Shown here in pieces: positions 1-11,500 of a stretch of DNA of 64,000 bases. Location: the NCBI RefSeq assembly GCF_019924925.1, contig NC_067235.1, positions 32,446,001 through 32,510,000 of the forward strand, written 5' to 3'. Below the pieces are notes generated by a model, which worked only from the letters and a program-made list of their open reading frames with translations, was not told the origin of the DNA and made no database searches. Origin of the DNA: Ctenopharyngodon idella. Its lineage: Eukaryota; Chordata; Actinopteri; Cypriniformes; Xenocyprididae. Positions within the stretch are counted from its first letter, which is position 1. Each line of letters starts with the position of its first letter. The position numbers and the translations under genes were made by a program.

Positions 1-42
1 ATTAATAAATCCGTTGCGAAAAAATTAGCAAAATAATACAAA

Positions 43-642
43 ATGGAGTATTCAAGCAGTGAGAATGATTTAGTTGTCCTCTCTTCTTAAAGAGAGGAAA
101 TATTGGGTCCATCCATTCCCGAGATTGCGTAGAGAGAGAGAGGAAGGAGAGTTCCACCTCATCAAGAAGCTGCGTGATTATCCCGAGCGTTTCAAAGTTT
201 ACTTCACGATGTCTGTGGCTCAGTTTGATGCTTTGCTAGTGTTACTGGCACAATCTGTCTTTATATTCTGTCTCTTTGTATTCCGCACTTTGTTTGTCAT
301 ACAGTTCTGCTGCTTTGTGATGTAGACGGCGTAGATCAACTTGTCAGATGGCATTCTGGATTTTGGCGTTCGCTTGTACGGTGGCTCTGAATTGGCAAAA
401 CGTCTCTCAAAATGCGTGCCATGGATGCGAAACCTGATCCGAATTTTTTTTTGACTGACGAAAGTTTCAGAGGGTGTGCGCAAACGTGATTGACACAACG
501 TGAGGTCGAATTTATTTTTTAACATGCAAAAATTTCAGATGCAAATTTCGGACTCAGTGTGCAAAGGCCTTTACGGATGTGGAACGAAATGAGGGTGAGT
601 AATAAATTACAATTTTCATTTTTGGGTGAACTAACCCTTTAA
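43..642 (+). mobile_element. PIF/Harbinger transposon remnant with N-terminal transposase fragment
   Basis: An ATG at 43 opens a short acidic peptide that stops at the TAA at 88-90. The reading continues one frame over from 74, giving RKYWVHP, then EGEFHLIKKLRDYPERFKVYF and a segment like VAQFDALL. This resembles the N-terminal region of HARBI1-like PIF/Harbinger transposases (known family: RRYWVHP...GEFH...L+..RF..YFR+...FD.LL). The frame is lost after about residue 60, and no DDE catalytic region follows. The remnant ends at 611-642 with a terminal motif ending in ctaaccctttaa, the same terminus as the MITEs elsewhere in this window. It lies in intron 1 of the Na+/H+ exchanger gene. The family call is good; the exact 5' boundary may lie outside the window. 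Confidence 0.65.
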
Positions 643-710
643 TATTTTGCAAATAAAGTGGTAAATTATGTTTTTTGGGGCAAACACAGCACTCGCTTCA
701 TAAAATTTAG

Positions 711-929
711 GTTAAACCACTGGAGTCACATGATTACTTAAATGATGACTTTACTACTTTTCTGGGCCTTAAAAGTAGTAGTTGCGTAGGCTGTCAATGG
801 AGGAACAGAAAACTCTTAGATTTTATCAAAAAGATCTTCATTTGTGTTCTGAAGATGAACGAAGGTTTGAAACGACATGAGGGTGATAATTAATGACAGA
901 ATTTTCATTTTTGGGTGAATACCTTTAAG
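711..929 (-). mobile_element. Truncated inverted-repeat MITE (aaagggttagttcaccc family)
   Basis: This is one arm of the fold-back MITE seen in full at 15521 and 24512. It carries the marker string tgttctgaagatgaacgaagg, then gagggtga-taattaatgacaga and the end ttttgggtgaa...cctttaa. The partner arm is missing. It sits about 90 bp downstream of the splice donor of the exchanger's first coding exon, so it is intronic. Confidence 0.7.
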
Positions 930-1021
930 GGGTCTCTCCAGGCTGATTGTATATATTGTTGTATATAACAGACACACACACAAAACCAAGCCACTAAATA
1001 TAAAAATATAGACATACTCAC

Positions 1022-1268
1022 CCAATTTCATCAAGGAAGCCAGCAGAACCCATAATGAAATCTCAAAGGGCAGCCGAACAGTGTCATAATCAAATGACAG
1101 AACCGGGAAGGGCTTCTTGGAATGAGTGCTGTTGTGTCCCATGTCTCTGTGTTCGTGGTTATTCTGGGACACCCCGGTGTCCATGGCTGGAGAGCTGGCG
1201 GCCCCTTCGAGGGGCATCAAACTGCCCACCAGGAACCCCAAGACAATGATGAACATCTTGAGCTCCAT
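1022..1268 (-). CDS. slc9a1: Na+/H+ exchanger (SLC9A, NHE1-like), first coding exon, partial
   Basis: The exon encodes 82 codons plus one base. Residues 1-24 (MELKMFIIVLGFLVGSLMPL...) are a signal-peptide-like hydrophobic stretch. Next comes a short His/Ser-rich luminal linker with an N-glycosylation sequon at N46 (NST). Residues 53-82 (PFPVLSFDYDTVRLPFEISL, then WVLLASLMKL) match the conserved start of the membrane domain of plasma-membrane NHEs; NHE1 reads FPVLGIDY..VR.PFEISLWILL.CLMKIG. The ATG at 1268 has A at -3 and G at +4, a strong Kozak context, whereas the frame further upstream opens only at GTG. The exon ends with a consensus donor (G|gtgagtatg, GT at 1020-1021), phase 1. The remaining exons would lie left of the window. 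NHEs swap intracellular H+ for extracellular Na+ to control pH and volume. The SLC9A call is firm; NHE1 over NHE2/4 rests on FPVL and FEISLW and on the FAM110 linkage. Confidence 0.8.
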
Positions 1269-2140
1269 GATAGTTGTGCGTTTTAAAAGATGAGAGGAAT
1301 CAAGCTCCTCCCGATACACGAATGACACGATATTATCTGACCAACTCTGTCGATGCTTTAACTAGCTCTATAATGAAGTTTCTTTTTAACCTACTAGATA
1401 ATTCCTGGATCATTTTCTGACTTCGGATTGACTGAAATCTAAAAGGCTCTTGGGTTTCCTACTTCCTGGCTTCTGTAAAACACTTAAACACCCTCTCCAG
1501 GTGAAGGCAGAGAAAACCAGGAAATATAGACAGGTGTGTGTGTGTGAATATACCTGCATATAGACCAGGAAATATATGCGGGTATGTGTTCCCTCAAGGC
1601 GCTACACTAAAAGGTAGAACTGATGTTCATTTTCTTCCTCCTCTAACATCACCATCATCAGCCCCTCAGAAACACAGCACGGAAAAAGGACACTCAATGA
1701 CAACTCCAAAACAGTCCTCATCGATACAGTCCAAAGGCACCAATCACGTTTTCTTCATGTTGCTCGTTTGCTCTTCTGATAATATCACAATCTGTCCTGT
1801 CCCGATACAGACGACAGGAAAAGTCGCTTCAACTACGAAAGACGTTGCTGTATTCGTGGTAGCGTCAGGCGGGCTTTTCAGCGCTCCTTAAAGAACTTAT
1901 TCGATGTCCTTTAGCGATACGACTGATCATTTCACACACACCATCTCTTTTTCCCATGTCTGCAGTGCGTGATGCAGAACAAATATATGAACAGCTCTAA
2001 AAACACACCCTTTGGGCAGGTTTTGAAAAGTCAATGGGAGGGGTCTCTTTCTAGGACTGCAGCGGCATCCAGTGGAGAGGAGGGTCGCTGGATTCGTGCC
2101 GTTAGGGTTGCCAAGAAACGTGTTCGAATCGGGGAATCCT
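1269..2140 (-). promoter_or_regulatory. Upstream region of the Na+/H+ exchanger gene (5' UTR and probable promoter, unmapped)
   Basis: This non-repetitive stretch lies directly upstream of the exchanger start codon on the minus strand. I see no TATA box at a convincing distance and no recognisable transposon until the MITE at 2141. A short (tg)n run sits near 1530. The role as 5' UTR and promoter is inferred from position only; the transcription start cannot be placed. Confidence 0.35.
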
Positions 2141-2345
2141 TAAAGGGACAGTTCACCTAAAAATAAAAATTCTGTTATCATTTACTCACCCTCAAGTTGT
2201 TCCAAACCTGTATGAATTTCTTTCTTCTGCTTAACACAAAAGAAGATATTTTGAAGAATGTCTGTAACCAAACAGTTGTGGGGCACCATAGTATTTTTCC
2301 CCCATACTATGGGATCCATTAACTGTTTGGTCAAAATATCTTCTT
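2141..2345 (+). mobile_element. Inverted-repeat MITE, aaagggacagttcacc family, truncated
   Basis: It begins taaagggacagttcacctaa, continues with tcatttactcaccctcaagttgttccaaacctgtatg and cttctgcttaacacaaaagaagatattttgaa, and folds back on a catactatgg hairpin. The second arm breaks off after ggtcaaaatatcttctt. A sister copy in the opposite orientation is at 16476-16674. From 2361 to 2703 I see only AT-rich unique sequence. Confidence 0.7.
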
Positions 2346-2711
2346 CTTAGTCATGTGATATCTTTATATGACAGAAATGTAAGGCTGTATACAGGAAATA
2401 TTGCCTTCTGTCATTGCTCTCAAAATAAATATGGCATTGTTAATTGGTTAGACATTAATGGTAGTTGTGAAACATGATTCCTTGCATGTATATTATTTGA
2501 ATGGATGTGGACAGAGGGAAAGATTTACAGGAAATTACAATTTTGCTCATCACACAAAGCTTATGCTGTATTTAAGGTACTATTTTTCCTATTCAATTTC
2601 ATTATACGGCAAAGAGTTGCCATTCTGTTTAAAATTAATAAATGTAGTAAATTCTTATAACCCATGTTACGTAATTTATGTTTAAGGTAAGTAGAAGTTA
2701 TATTTGTCTAT

Positions 2712-3727
2712 TAGTGATGCCCCGGGTCGGGTTGGGGCGGGGAAAGAAATTGTCACTTTATTTGCGGGGCGGGTTGGGGCGGGTCATTAAAAACAACATT
2801 TTAAAAAATCCATTTATGTTGTGTGCAATTCCCTATAGCCTATATTAAATATTTGAGAATATCTATTTTCATATTTTATTAGGTTCTTTGATAAGTTTAC
2901 AATACGAAGGCCGTAGCAACGTCAAGTCAAGTCAGCTTTATTTATATAGCGCTTTTTACAATGCAGATTGTGTCAGTGATAAATGGTATATAATTTTGGC
3001 TGCACAGCAGCTCTTAAACAAAATGCTGTCAATGTAGGCAGATGCAAAGCACTGTTGAATATCAAATGTCAAGTGTCCCCAACTAAGCAAGCCAAAAGCG
3101 ACAGCGGCAAGGAACCCAAACTCCAACATCAAACGTACCTTGCGTGATGTCTCCAAACCTTTGGCGTCACGTGACACGTCACGAAAGCGGCGCGCCAAGC
3201 AGCTCCCGCCGCTAGTCACGACAACAAAAACGGAAAAATAAAAGTGAAGATGGAAGAAAAAAAGGTCAGGCTGCTAAATCTAATGTTTGGGATCGGTTCT
3301 CAGAAATGAACATTTCCGTGTGTTAAATAAAACAAAAAGTTCAGTGGTTATACATGTAAACTGTTGGCCTATACAAATCTGAAATAATAAATTGTTTAGC
3401 CTATTAGATGAATACAAACGCTGCTTTGTAAATGTTGAACATGTTTATCATTATCTTGTTATTAATATGACCTGATTTATGGTTCATATTCATAATCGTA
3501 TGTCGTTGCCAGTTTACAGGGCGATGTTTCCAAGCACTTTCAGGCTGAAATAAAGGCTGTTTTCATTTACATTACAATGCCCAGTATGTCTATTTAATGG
3601 TTGCGGGTGCGGGGCGGGGCGGGTTGTAAAAATAGATACAGTGGTGCGGGGCGGGCTGGGGCGGGCCAAATAATTTCATAAAAGCAGGACCCGCGGGTTA
3701 GAAAAAAAACAGACCTGCGCATCACTA
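2712..3727 (+). mobile_element. Non-autonomous hAT transposon with 8-bp TSD and BED-finger remnant
   Basis: The termini are inverted repeats: left tagtgatgc-ccgggtcgg, and right reading tagtgatgcgcaggtc on the opposite strand. They are flanked by an exact 8-bp duplication TTGTCTAT (2704-2711 and 3728-3735), the hAT hallmark. Both subterminal zones are packed with gcggggcgggttggggcggg motifs. Near 3250-3310 a methionine-led segment contains AAKSNVWDRFSEM in one frame, resembling the start of a BED zinc finger as found at the N-terminus of hAT transposases; it breaks off at once. Between about 2924 and 3200 lies another widespread fish repeat (caagtcaagtcagctttatt, tatagcgcttttta, gtccccaactaagcaagcc). 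Confidence 0.85.
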
Positions 3728-3735
3728 TTGTCTAT

Positions 3736-4661
3736 TATATTATTCAAGCAACCCCTAAAATGTATCTCAGTTGAAATGAATTGAAGTAGTATAGGCCTAC
3801 TTTGTAAATCAAGAGATAATCAGACTCGATTTTTGTTTATTTTCTTATGCTGATACCTTATATAGTAAGTGAAAGAAAAATCTAAGTATGCATAATGTGA
3901 AAAAAAAAAATCTGTTTTTAATTTCGAAGTGATATATAATGAGTTTTAGTATTGGGGTATTATTGTCAAGCAGACCTGGCAACCCTGTGCTTGCTGTGAC
4001 AGGATGATTCAGTCAGTTCAACAAACTCATGGTTTATTGTTCACTCCTAATCCATTGTTAGTCATACAACACTAATTGTGCAGCTTTCCAAGAATCCGTG
4101 TGGTTCCCTCCCTTGAATCTCCTGTTCGTCCATCATGTACTGCAGTTTCACTGCACAGAACTGGTTGTCCTTCATTCTCAGCTGAAGGAGACTCAATAGA
4201 TAAAAAAAAAAAAAAACTGCAATGCAGCTCGTCACACAGCCAGGAAAGTGCATTTTGTGTCTAAATTACTGTTATTGCACCTAAGACGTATGACATAAGA
4301 CATAAGTGTTTTTAAACCAAATGAACTCAGTCACCAAAATAGCCAAACGAGGCCAACTAGTAGTTTCATAATCCTTATGCTGACTTGTGACCCAACTGTC
4401 TACAAGTGGAACCAAGTAAACAACTCAGATAACTATAATCATGATAAAGAAGAAGTTCAAATGACTCATTGGTGTACAAAAGATCTAATGATTGTATCAT
4501 GCATTTTACCTGCATTGTTTGGCCACGTTTTTATTATAATTAGACACAACTGGCCATGTGTTTATTCAGCCAGATAGCATGTTAAAGAAAGTCTGTTATT
4601 ATAAGCTGCCTGTTTATTATCCCTTACATATGTGAATATAAAGCAACATAGTTTGTGCTTT
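3736..4661. other. Non-repetitive AT-rich stretch, no gene seen
   Basis: Only short runs are visible: A-tracts near 3901 and a poly-A of about 14 at 4202. The ORFs around 4062-4264 are short, overlap on both strands and have no recognisable domain. Confidence 0.5.
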
Positions 4662-4669
4662 ACTTACTG

Positions 4670-6905
4670 CAGTGGTTTTCTCTCTCAGCGGAATAAAGAA
4701 AACCAGTTTCGCTAAAAAAGTTTTGATGGATGACGATTGTAATGACGGTAAAGACGATTACAGTGACATACAGGAGTTGTACATTAGGTATGCATGAGTC
4801 CGTTTTTATTGATGCGCAAACAAACCATGTACAATCCGAATTCTGGAAATGTTGGGACGTTTTTTAAATTTGAATAAAATGAAAACTAAAAGACTTTCAA
4901 ATCACATGAGTCAATATTTTATTCACAAGAGAACATAGATAACATAACAAATGTTTAAACTGAGAAATTTATGCACAAAATGAGCTCATTTCAAAATTGA
5001 TGCCTGCTATAGGTCTCAAAATAGTTGGGACGGGGACATGTTTACCATAGTGTAGCATCTCCTCTTGTTTTCCAAACAGTGTGAAGACTTCTGGGCATCC
5101 AGGTTATGAGTTTCGGTTTTGGTGTTGGAATTTGGTCCCATTCTTGCCTTTTATAGGTTTCCAGCTGCTGAAGAGTTCGTGGTCATCTTTTGTTTAATGA
5201 TGCGCCAAATTTTCTCTATAGGTGAAAGATCTGGACTGCAGGCAGGTCAATTCAGCACCCGGACTCTTCTATGACGAAGCCATGCTGTTGTAATAGATGC
5301 AGTATGTGGTTTTACATTGTCCTGCTGAAATACACAAGGCCTTCCCTGAAATAGACGTCATCTGGAGGGGAGCATATGTTGCTCTAAAACCTTTACATAC
5401 CTTTCAGCACTCATAGTGCCTCCAAAACACGCAAGCTGCCCATACCGTATGCACTTATGCACCCCCATACCATCAGAGATGCTGGCTTTTGAACTGAACG
5501 CTGATAACACGCTGGAAGGTCTCCCTCCTCTTTAGCCCGGAGGACACGGCGTCCGTGATTTCCAACAAGAATATCAAATTTGGACTCATCTGACCATAGA
5601 ACATTTTTCCACTTTGAAACAGTCCATTTTAAATGAGCCTTGGCCCACAGGACACGACAGCACTTCTAGACCATGTTCACATATGGCTTCCTTTTTGCAT
5701 GATAGAGCTTTAGTTGGCATCTGCAGATGGCACGGCGGATTGTGTTTACCGACAGTGGTTTCTAGAAGTATTCCTGGGCCCATTTAGTAATGTCATTGAC
5801 ACAATCATGCCGATGAGTGATGCAGTGTCGTCTGAGGGCCCGAAGACCACAGGCATCCAATAAAGGTCTTCAGCCTTGTCCCTTACGCACAGAGATTTCT
5901 CTCAATCTTTTGATGATGTTATGCACTGTAGATGATGAGATTTGCAAAGCCTTTGCAATTTGATGTTGAGGAACATTGTTTTTAAAGTATTCCACAATCT
6001 TTTTACGCACTCTTTCACAGCTCTGCCCGTCTTTACTTCTGAGAGACTCTGCCTCTCTAAGACATCCCTTTTATAGCTAATCATGTTACAGACCTGATAT
6101 CAATTAACTTAATTAGTTGCTAGATGTTCTCCCAGCTGAATCTTCTCAAAATTTCTTGCTTTTTCAGCCATTTGTTGCCCCCGTGCCAACTTTTTGTGAG
6201 ACCTGTAGCAGGCATCAAATTTGAAATGGGCTCATTTAGTGGATAAAAGTGTAAAATTTCTCTGTTTAAAGATTTGTTATGTTATCTATGTTCTATTGTG
6301 AATACAATATTGGCTCATGTGATTTGAAAGTCTTTTAGTTTTCATTTTATTCAAATTTAAAAAACGTCCCAACATTTCCAGAATTCGGGTTGTATGTGCT
6401 CTCTCGACTCACCGCTATAACATCGTATTTCTGCATGAACAAAGTTCAATATATTTGCGTAGTTGTCAAAATTAATGTACTACTGTGAGTGTTTTATAAC
6501 AGATGCTCGCTGAGGAAGCATGTTTTGGAGGAGTTTGTGAGTATGAGTGGTGTTTATGGGCATCAGATGCTCCTAACATAGACACGTTTGCTTGTTCTGA
6601 CAGAGGAACTGTTCACTGATGACACTGACCCACCTTCAGATCGCAAAGTTTCCATGCATTCAGAATGTTTTTATCTTTTATTTGTAGTTTGGTGTGTTTA
6701 ATAATTCTGAATGGATCCATACAGTAGCTATATGCAGTCCTTTGGCGCCTCCCTGTGGTCTTGTTTTATATGGCAGGTTGATTTGTGCTTATTTGAGTTA
6801 CTGTATAACTGAACAAAGTAAGTAATTTTAAGTTGTAAAGAATGTCTGCAAAGTTTGATTCGGAGAGGAGGAGGGCCTTGGAGTAAAAAAGGTTGGGAAC
6901 CACTG
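4670..6905. mobile_element. hAT-type element interrupted by a Tc1-like insertion
   Basis: The left end cagtggttttctc and the right end ggttgggaaccactg are inverted copies of CAGTGGTT. The flanks carry an exact 8-bp duplication ACTTACTG (4662-4669 and 6906-6913). Without the inner Tc1 element the hAT is about 670 bp and has no transposase. It is related in termini to the hAT at 38031. Confidence 0.75.
4832..6392 (-). mobile_element. Tc1/mariner element, near full length, decayed transposase on minus strand
   Basis: Inverted repeats of about 200 bp start caatccgaattctggaaatg and end with the complement at 6371-6392. They are flanked by TA at 4830-4831 and 6393-6394. The minus strand between about 5950 and 5080 aligns by eye with the transposase gene of the element at 35137: the same segments around the first catalytic Asp (gtggtcagac/tgag), the HDNARPH-like region and SPDLSPIEN. 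It is broken by stops and frameshifts, so it is not a functional gene. Confidence 0.85.
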
Positions 6906-6913
6906 ACTTACTG

Positions 6914-7795
6914 TATTCCTAAACATGACATCCTCGTGTTCAGACAAAGCCAGTCACATCTTCCCTAACGTGATTTGCTTGAGGGTAGATGTAAAACACA
7001 GCTGAATGAATAAACAATAGAATTAATATCTGCACATACTGATGGGAACAGAAACCTGAAGAGGAAAGATGCAAAAGGTCACAAACATCATCGAAAGGTC
7101 AGAGACTTTAGGAAATCAGAATGGAGTAATTCTTACTAAAACAAGTCCAGGTCACATTTCACAACAGAACGAATAAAAATAGCCTTCATTTTCTTTCAGC
7201 AGAATATTTCTCTCTCTCTCTGTGTGTGTGCGTGTCCAGATTATTAGATGTTTTTACTTACTTTTTGTCTTTTGTATTTTGGAGTGAAATGACCTTAACA
7301 TTGCATGATTCACTCAATGTCAGCCCTTTATAATTTTACTCTGAAACATTCATTTTCAATCGATGTGTTTTTAAATGTCATACTTTGCTTGTGCTTTTTA
7401 AATTTGATCTTGTGTACCAAGCCAGTCAAAAATAGCTGACCTCATATTCAACCAGTAGATCTTTAGACCTTGACTTTAACATTTAAGAGGTTTCTCTGTA
7501 TCCTGCAATTGTCTGTTTTCTGTTGTGGCTGCTTGAGCTTTTCATGTGCTAAAATAGTTTCACAGTGATTTCAAGCTGCAACAAACACACACAATAAATA
7601 GACACAAGCTGGAGTGGTCAGAGAAAAAAATGGCAGGTTTTATTGAGCAGAAGTTTTAAATGCATGCCGGGTTTATTCTTGTGTCTTGATTATTATATTG
7701 AATTCAAAGACTAAGAAGTCTTGCATTGCGACCCAGAAGGTCAAAGGAAAGACAAAACAAGCCTAACCTTACATTACAGCAAAACTGGAACATAG
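6914..7795. other. Unique-looking stretch, no gene seen
   Basis: The sequence is AT-rich without recognisable transposon ends apart from a ctctctctctgtgtgtgtg microsatellite near 7211. No ORF with coding character is seen. Confidence 0.45.
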
Positions 7796-8063
7796 TTAAA
7801 GGGTTAGTTACCCTAAAAATGAAATTTCTGTCATTAATTACTCACCCTCATGTTGTTCCAAACCTGTAAGACCTTCGTTCATCTTTGGAACACAAATTAA
7901 GATACTTTTGATGAAATCCAAGTTGTTGTTTTTTTTAATCTCTCATAGAAAGCAACATAATTACCATCATTCAAGGTCCAGAAAGCTAAAGACATTGAAC
8001 CTCTGTAGTCACGTTGACTATTATGACAATGTTATGAAGTGATGAGAATACTTTTTAAGTGCA

Positions 8064-8513
8064 TGTTACAGGACAGAAGGGAGCGGAGACACAGGTAAGG
8101 ATTAACAGGTTTATTTTCAGGTAAGCAGAGCGTGAGAAGAGTGCAGGTGAGTGATGGCAGATGAATGGGTCGATGAGCTGATGAACTGGAAACTGATACT
8201 TGTCTGTGTTCTCTAGGGAGCGTGGATACCGGGAGACGAGGAGCAGACGAACACACAGGAGAAGCACAGGAGACGAGGAGACACTGGGAATCACTGAAGA
8301 CGCTGGAGATAGGTAAGTAGTCGAGTAGGGAGTCCTGGAGGTAAGTAAACACTAGCATGTGTTAACGAGACCGGACAGTGACTGAGTGAACTGGCGTGAC
8401 TTATATGTGGCTGTGGTGATGATCGTGAATGAGCGTCAGGTGTGGCTTGTCAGTACTCAGGAGAGGGAGTGCGATGTGATTGGGTGAGTGTAGAGCCTGG
8501 CGTGTCTGTGACA
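8064..8513 (-). repeat. 3' LTR of the chromovirus
   Basis: This copy is 450 bp and matches the right LTR except at two bases, within agatgaatgg/agaagaatgg and gagctgatg/gagccgatg. Its U3 end (8450-8513) also carries the stop codon and the last 21 codons of gag-pol. The polypurine tract abuts it at 8514-8527. Confidence 0.93.
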
Positions 8514-11500
8514 TTACCCCCCCCTCCACGGTCCGCTCCTGAGGACCGCGGACCCCGACGTCGTGGTGGTCGACCTCTGCCTCGGGGGCCTGGCTTGCTG
8601 GGGTGTCTGGCGTGGAAGTCGTCAAGGAGGCTGGGATCTAGGATATCATTCCTCGGGACCCATGAGCGTTCTTCGGGGCCATAGCCCTCCCAGTCGACCA
8701 GGTATTCAAGGGACCCACCACGACGTCGGGAGTCCAGGATATCTTTCACCTGGTAGGCCACTCCGTCTTCAGCGATGAGTGGAGGAGGGGGATCTTCGGG
8801 GTCGCCAGGCTCTGTGGAGGGAAGAACAGAGGGATGGTGAGGCTTCAGGAGTGACACATGGAAAACTGGGTGAATGCGATACTCAGGAGGGAGTTGCAGG
8901 TGATAGGTGACGGGGTTGACTTGCCGGATGATGGTGAAGGGGCCAACGAATCTAGGACTCAGCTTTTTACAGGGTAGGCGCAGCTTGATGTCCCGGGTTG
9001 ACAGCCAAACCTTCTGCCCTGGTTGGAAGTTGGGTGCGTGGGAGCGTCGAAGGTCGGCTGTCAACCTGCGCCTGCGTAGGGCTCGCTGGAGTTGCAGATG
9101 TGCTGAGTCCCAGACCCTCTCGCTCTCCCGGAACCAGTAATCCACCGCCGGAACGTCTGATGGTTCCCCATCCCAGGGGAACAGCGGGGGCTGATAGCCG
9201 AGCACGCATTGGAAAGGTGTAAGGCCTGTAGTGGGTTGACGAAGAGAATTCTGGGCGTACTCGGCCCAGCCCAGGAACTGGTTCCAGGAGTCCTGGTGGC
9301 CGTGACAGAAGGTACGCAGGAAACGGCCGATCTCCTGTATCTTCCTCTCCGTCTGCCCGTTCGTCTGTGGATGGTATCCGGAGGAGAGACTTATGGTCAC
9401 ACCTAGGAGTTTGAAGAAGGCCTTCCAGACTCGGGAGGTGAATTGGGATCCACGGTCTGATACAATGTCTTCAGGTAAACCAAAGTAGCGAAATACATGG
9501 TTGAATAATAGTTCTGCCGTTTCCATGGCAGTGGGGAGTCCAGGCAGGGGAATTAAACGGCAGGACTTGGAAAAGCGGTCGACGATTACTAGCACACATG
9601 TGCATCCTTCGGAGACAGGAAGGTCGGTGATGAAATCCACTCCTAGGTGTGACCAGGGACGAGTGGGAACGGGCAGAGGCTGGAGTTTTCCGGAGGGAAG
9701 ATGGCGTGGACTCTTGGAGACGGCACATTCCCTACACCCTTGCACGTACCTTCTGACGTTGGATGTCATGTTGGGCCACCAGAAGCGCTGTTTTAACAGC
9801 GAGAGGGTTTCGTTGACCCCGGGGTGGCCAGTGCCCAGTGAAGTATGGGTTGAATGGATGAGGGGTGTGCGTCGTGACCGGGGTACATACTTCAATCCGG
9901 GGGGACAACCCGGCGGAATGCTAGTGGAGGCATTGGACTCGGGGAGCGTCTCTTCCGACCAGGATATGGGACTTACTATGAGTCTTTCGGGGATGATGGG
10001 CTCTGGATCCTCGTTGCTCTCGTCGAGGCTGTGGATACGAGATAGGGCGTCGGCTTTCACATTCTTTGATCCGGGACGGTAGGAGATGGTGAAATTAAAT
10101 CTCGTGAAGAACAGAGCCCATCTGGCCTGGCGGGGGTTTAGTCTCTTGGCTTCACGTAAGTATCCTAGGTTCTTGTGATCAGTTAAAACGACAAAAGGGT
10201 GTTTGGCTCCCTCAAGCCAATGCCTCCATTCCTCTAGGGCAAGCTTGATGGCGAGGAGTTCGCGATTGCCGATGTCATAATTGACTTCCGCCGGGTTGAG
10301 CTTCCTGGAGAAGAAAGCGCATGGATGGAGTCTGCTGGGATTCCCCTGCTGCTGGGATAAGACCGCTCCCACTCCGGTGGTTGAGGCGTCGACTTCGACG
10401 ATGAAGGGGAGCTCAGGGTCAGGGTGAACCAGGAGGGGAGCGGTCGTGAAGGCGGTTTTGAGGGCCTCAAAGGCTTGGGTGGCTGCTGGGGTCCAGGACA
10501 GAGACTTGGGCTTACCACGGAGGAGGTTGGTGAGTGGACCGGTGATGGAACTGTAGTGCTGGATGAAACGGCGGTAGAAATTGGCAAATCCTAGGAATCT
10601 TTGTAACTCTTTAATAGTGGAGGGAATGGGCCATTCTTTTACAGCTGTGACCTTCCTCTCGTCCATGCGGACGCCACTGTGGTCGATATTGTAGCCGAGG
10701 AATTGCACGGAAGGCTGATGGAAGGTGCACTTCTCGGCTTTCAGGAAGAGGTGGTAATCTCTCAGGCGTTGGAGGACCTCCGCAACGTGTCGGCGATGTT
10801 TGGCCAGGCTCCGGGAGTAGATCAAAATGTCGTCAATGTAGACCAGGACAGACCGGTGCAGGAACTCCCGGAGCACCTCATGCATGAAGTCTTGGAATAC
10901 GGAGGGGGCGTTGACCAGGCCATACGGCATAACAAGATATTCATAGTGGCCGGTAGGTGTCACGAAGGCGGTCTTCCACTCGTCCCTCTCACGTATTCTG
11001 ATGAGGTTGTACGCGCTGCGGAGGTCCAGCTTGGTGAACACAGTGGCGCCGCGTAGATGTTCCAGGGCTGCTGGGACGAGAGGAAGGGGGTAACGGAATT
11101 TTATGGTGATTTGGTTGAGTGCTCGATAGTCAATGCAAGGCCGCAAGCCTCCGTCCTTCTTGGCCACGAAGAAAAAACTAGAAGCAGCAGGGGAAGTGGA
11201 CGGTCGGATGTAACCTTGCTTGAGAGCCTCGTCGATGTACTCCTCCATGGCTTTCTCCTCCGGGACGGATAGGGAGTATATCTTCCCTCTGGGCACTGGC
11301 TCACCTGGGATGAGGTCTATGGCACAGTCCCATGGCCGGTGAGGGGGCAGCTTGGAGGCCTGCTTCGGACAGAAGACATCTCTGAAGTGGGAGTAACAGG
11401 CTGGGATGTCCGTGGAACGTTTCTCGAGAGGGCTTTCCACTGTGGTAGCCCCGACTTGGATTTCATGGGAACTTGGAGAACTGGAAGCTGGGAGTTCGGA

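Noticed and set aside
1269..1328. Twenty extra residues before the exchanger start
   Set aside because: The frame there starts at GTG; the ATG at 1268 has a strong Kozak context and begins a signal peptide.
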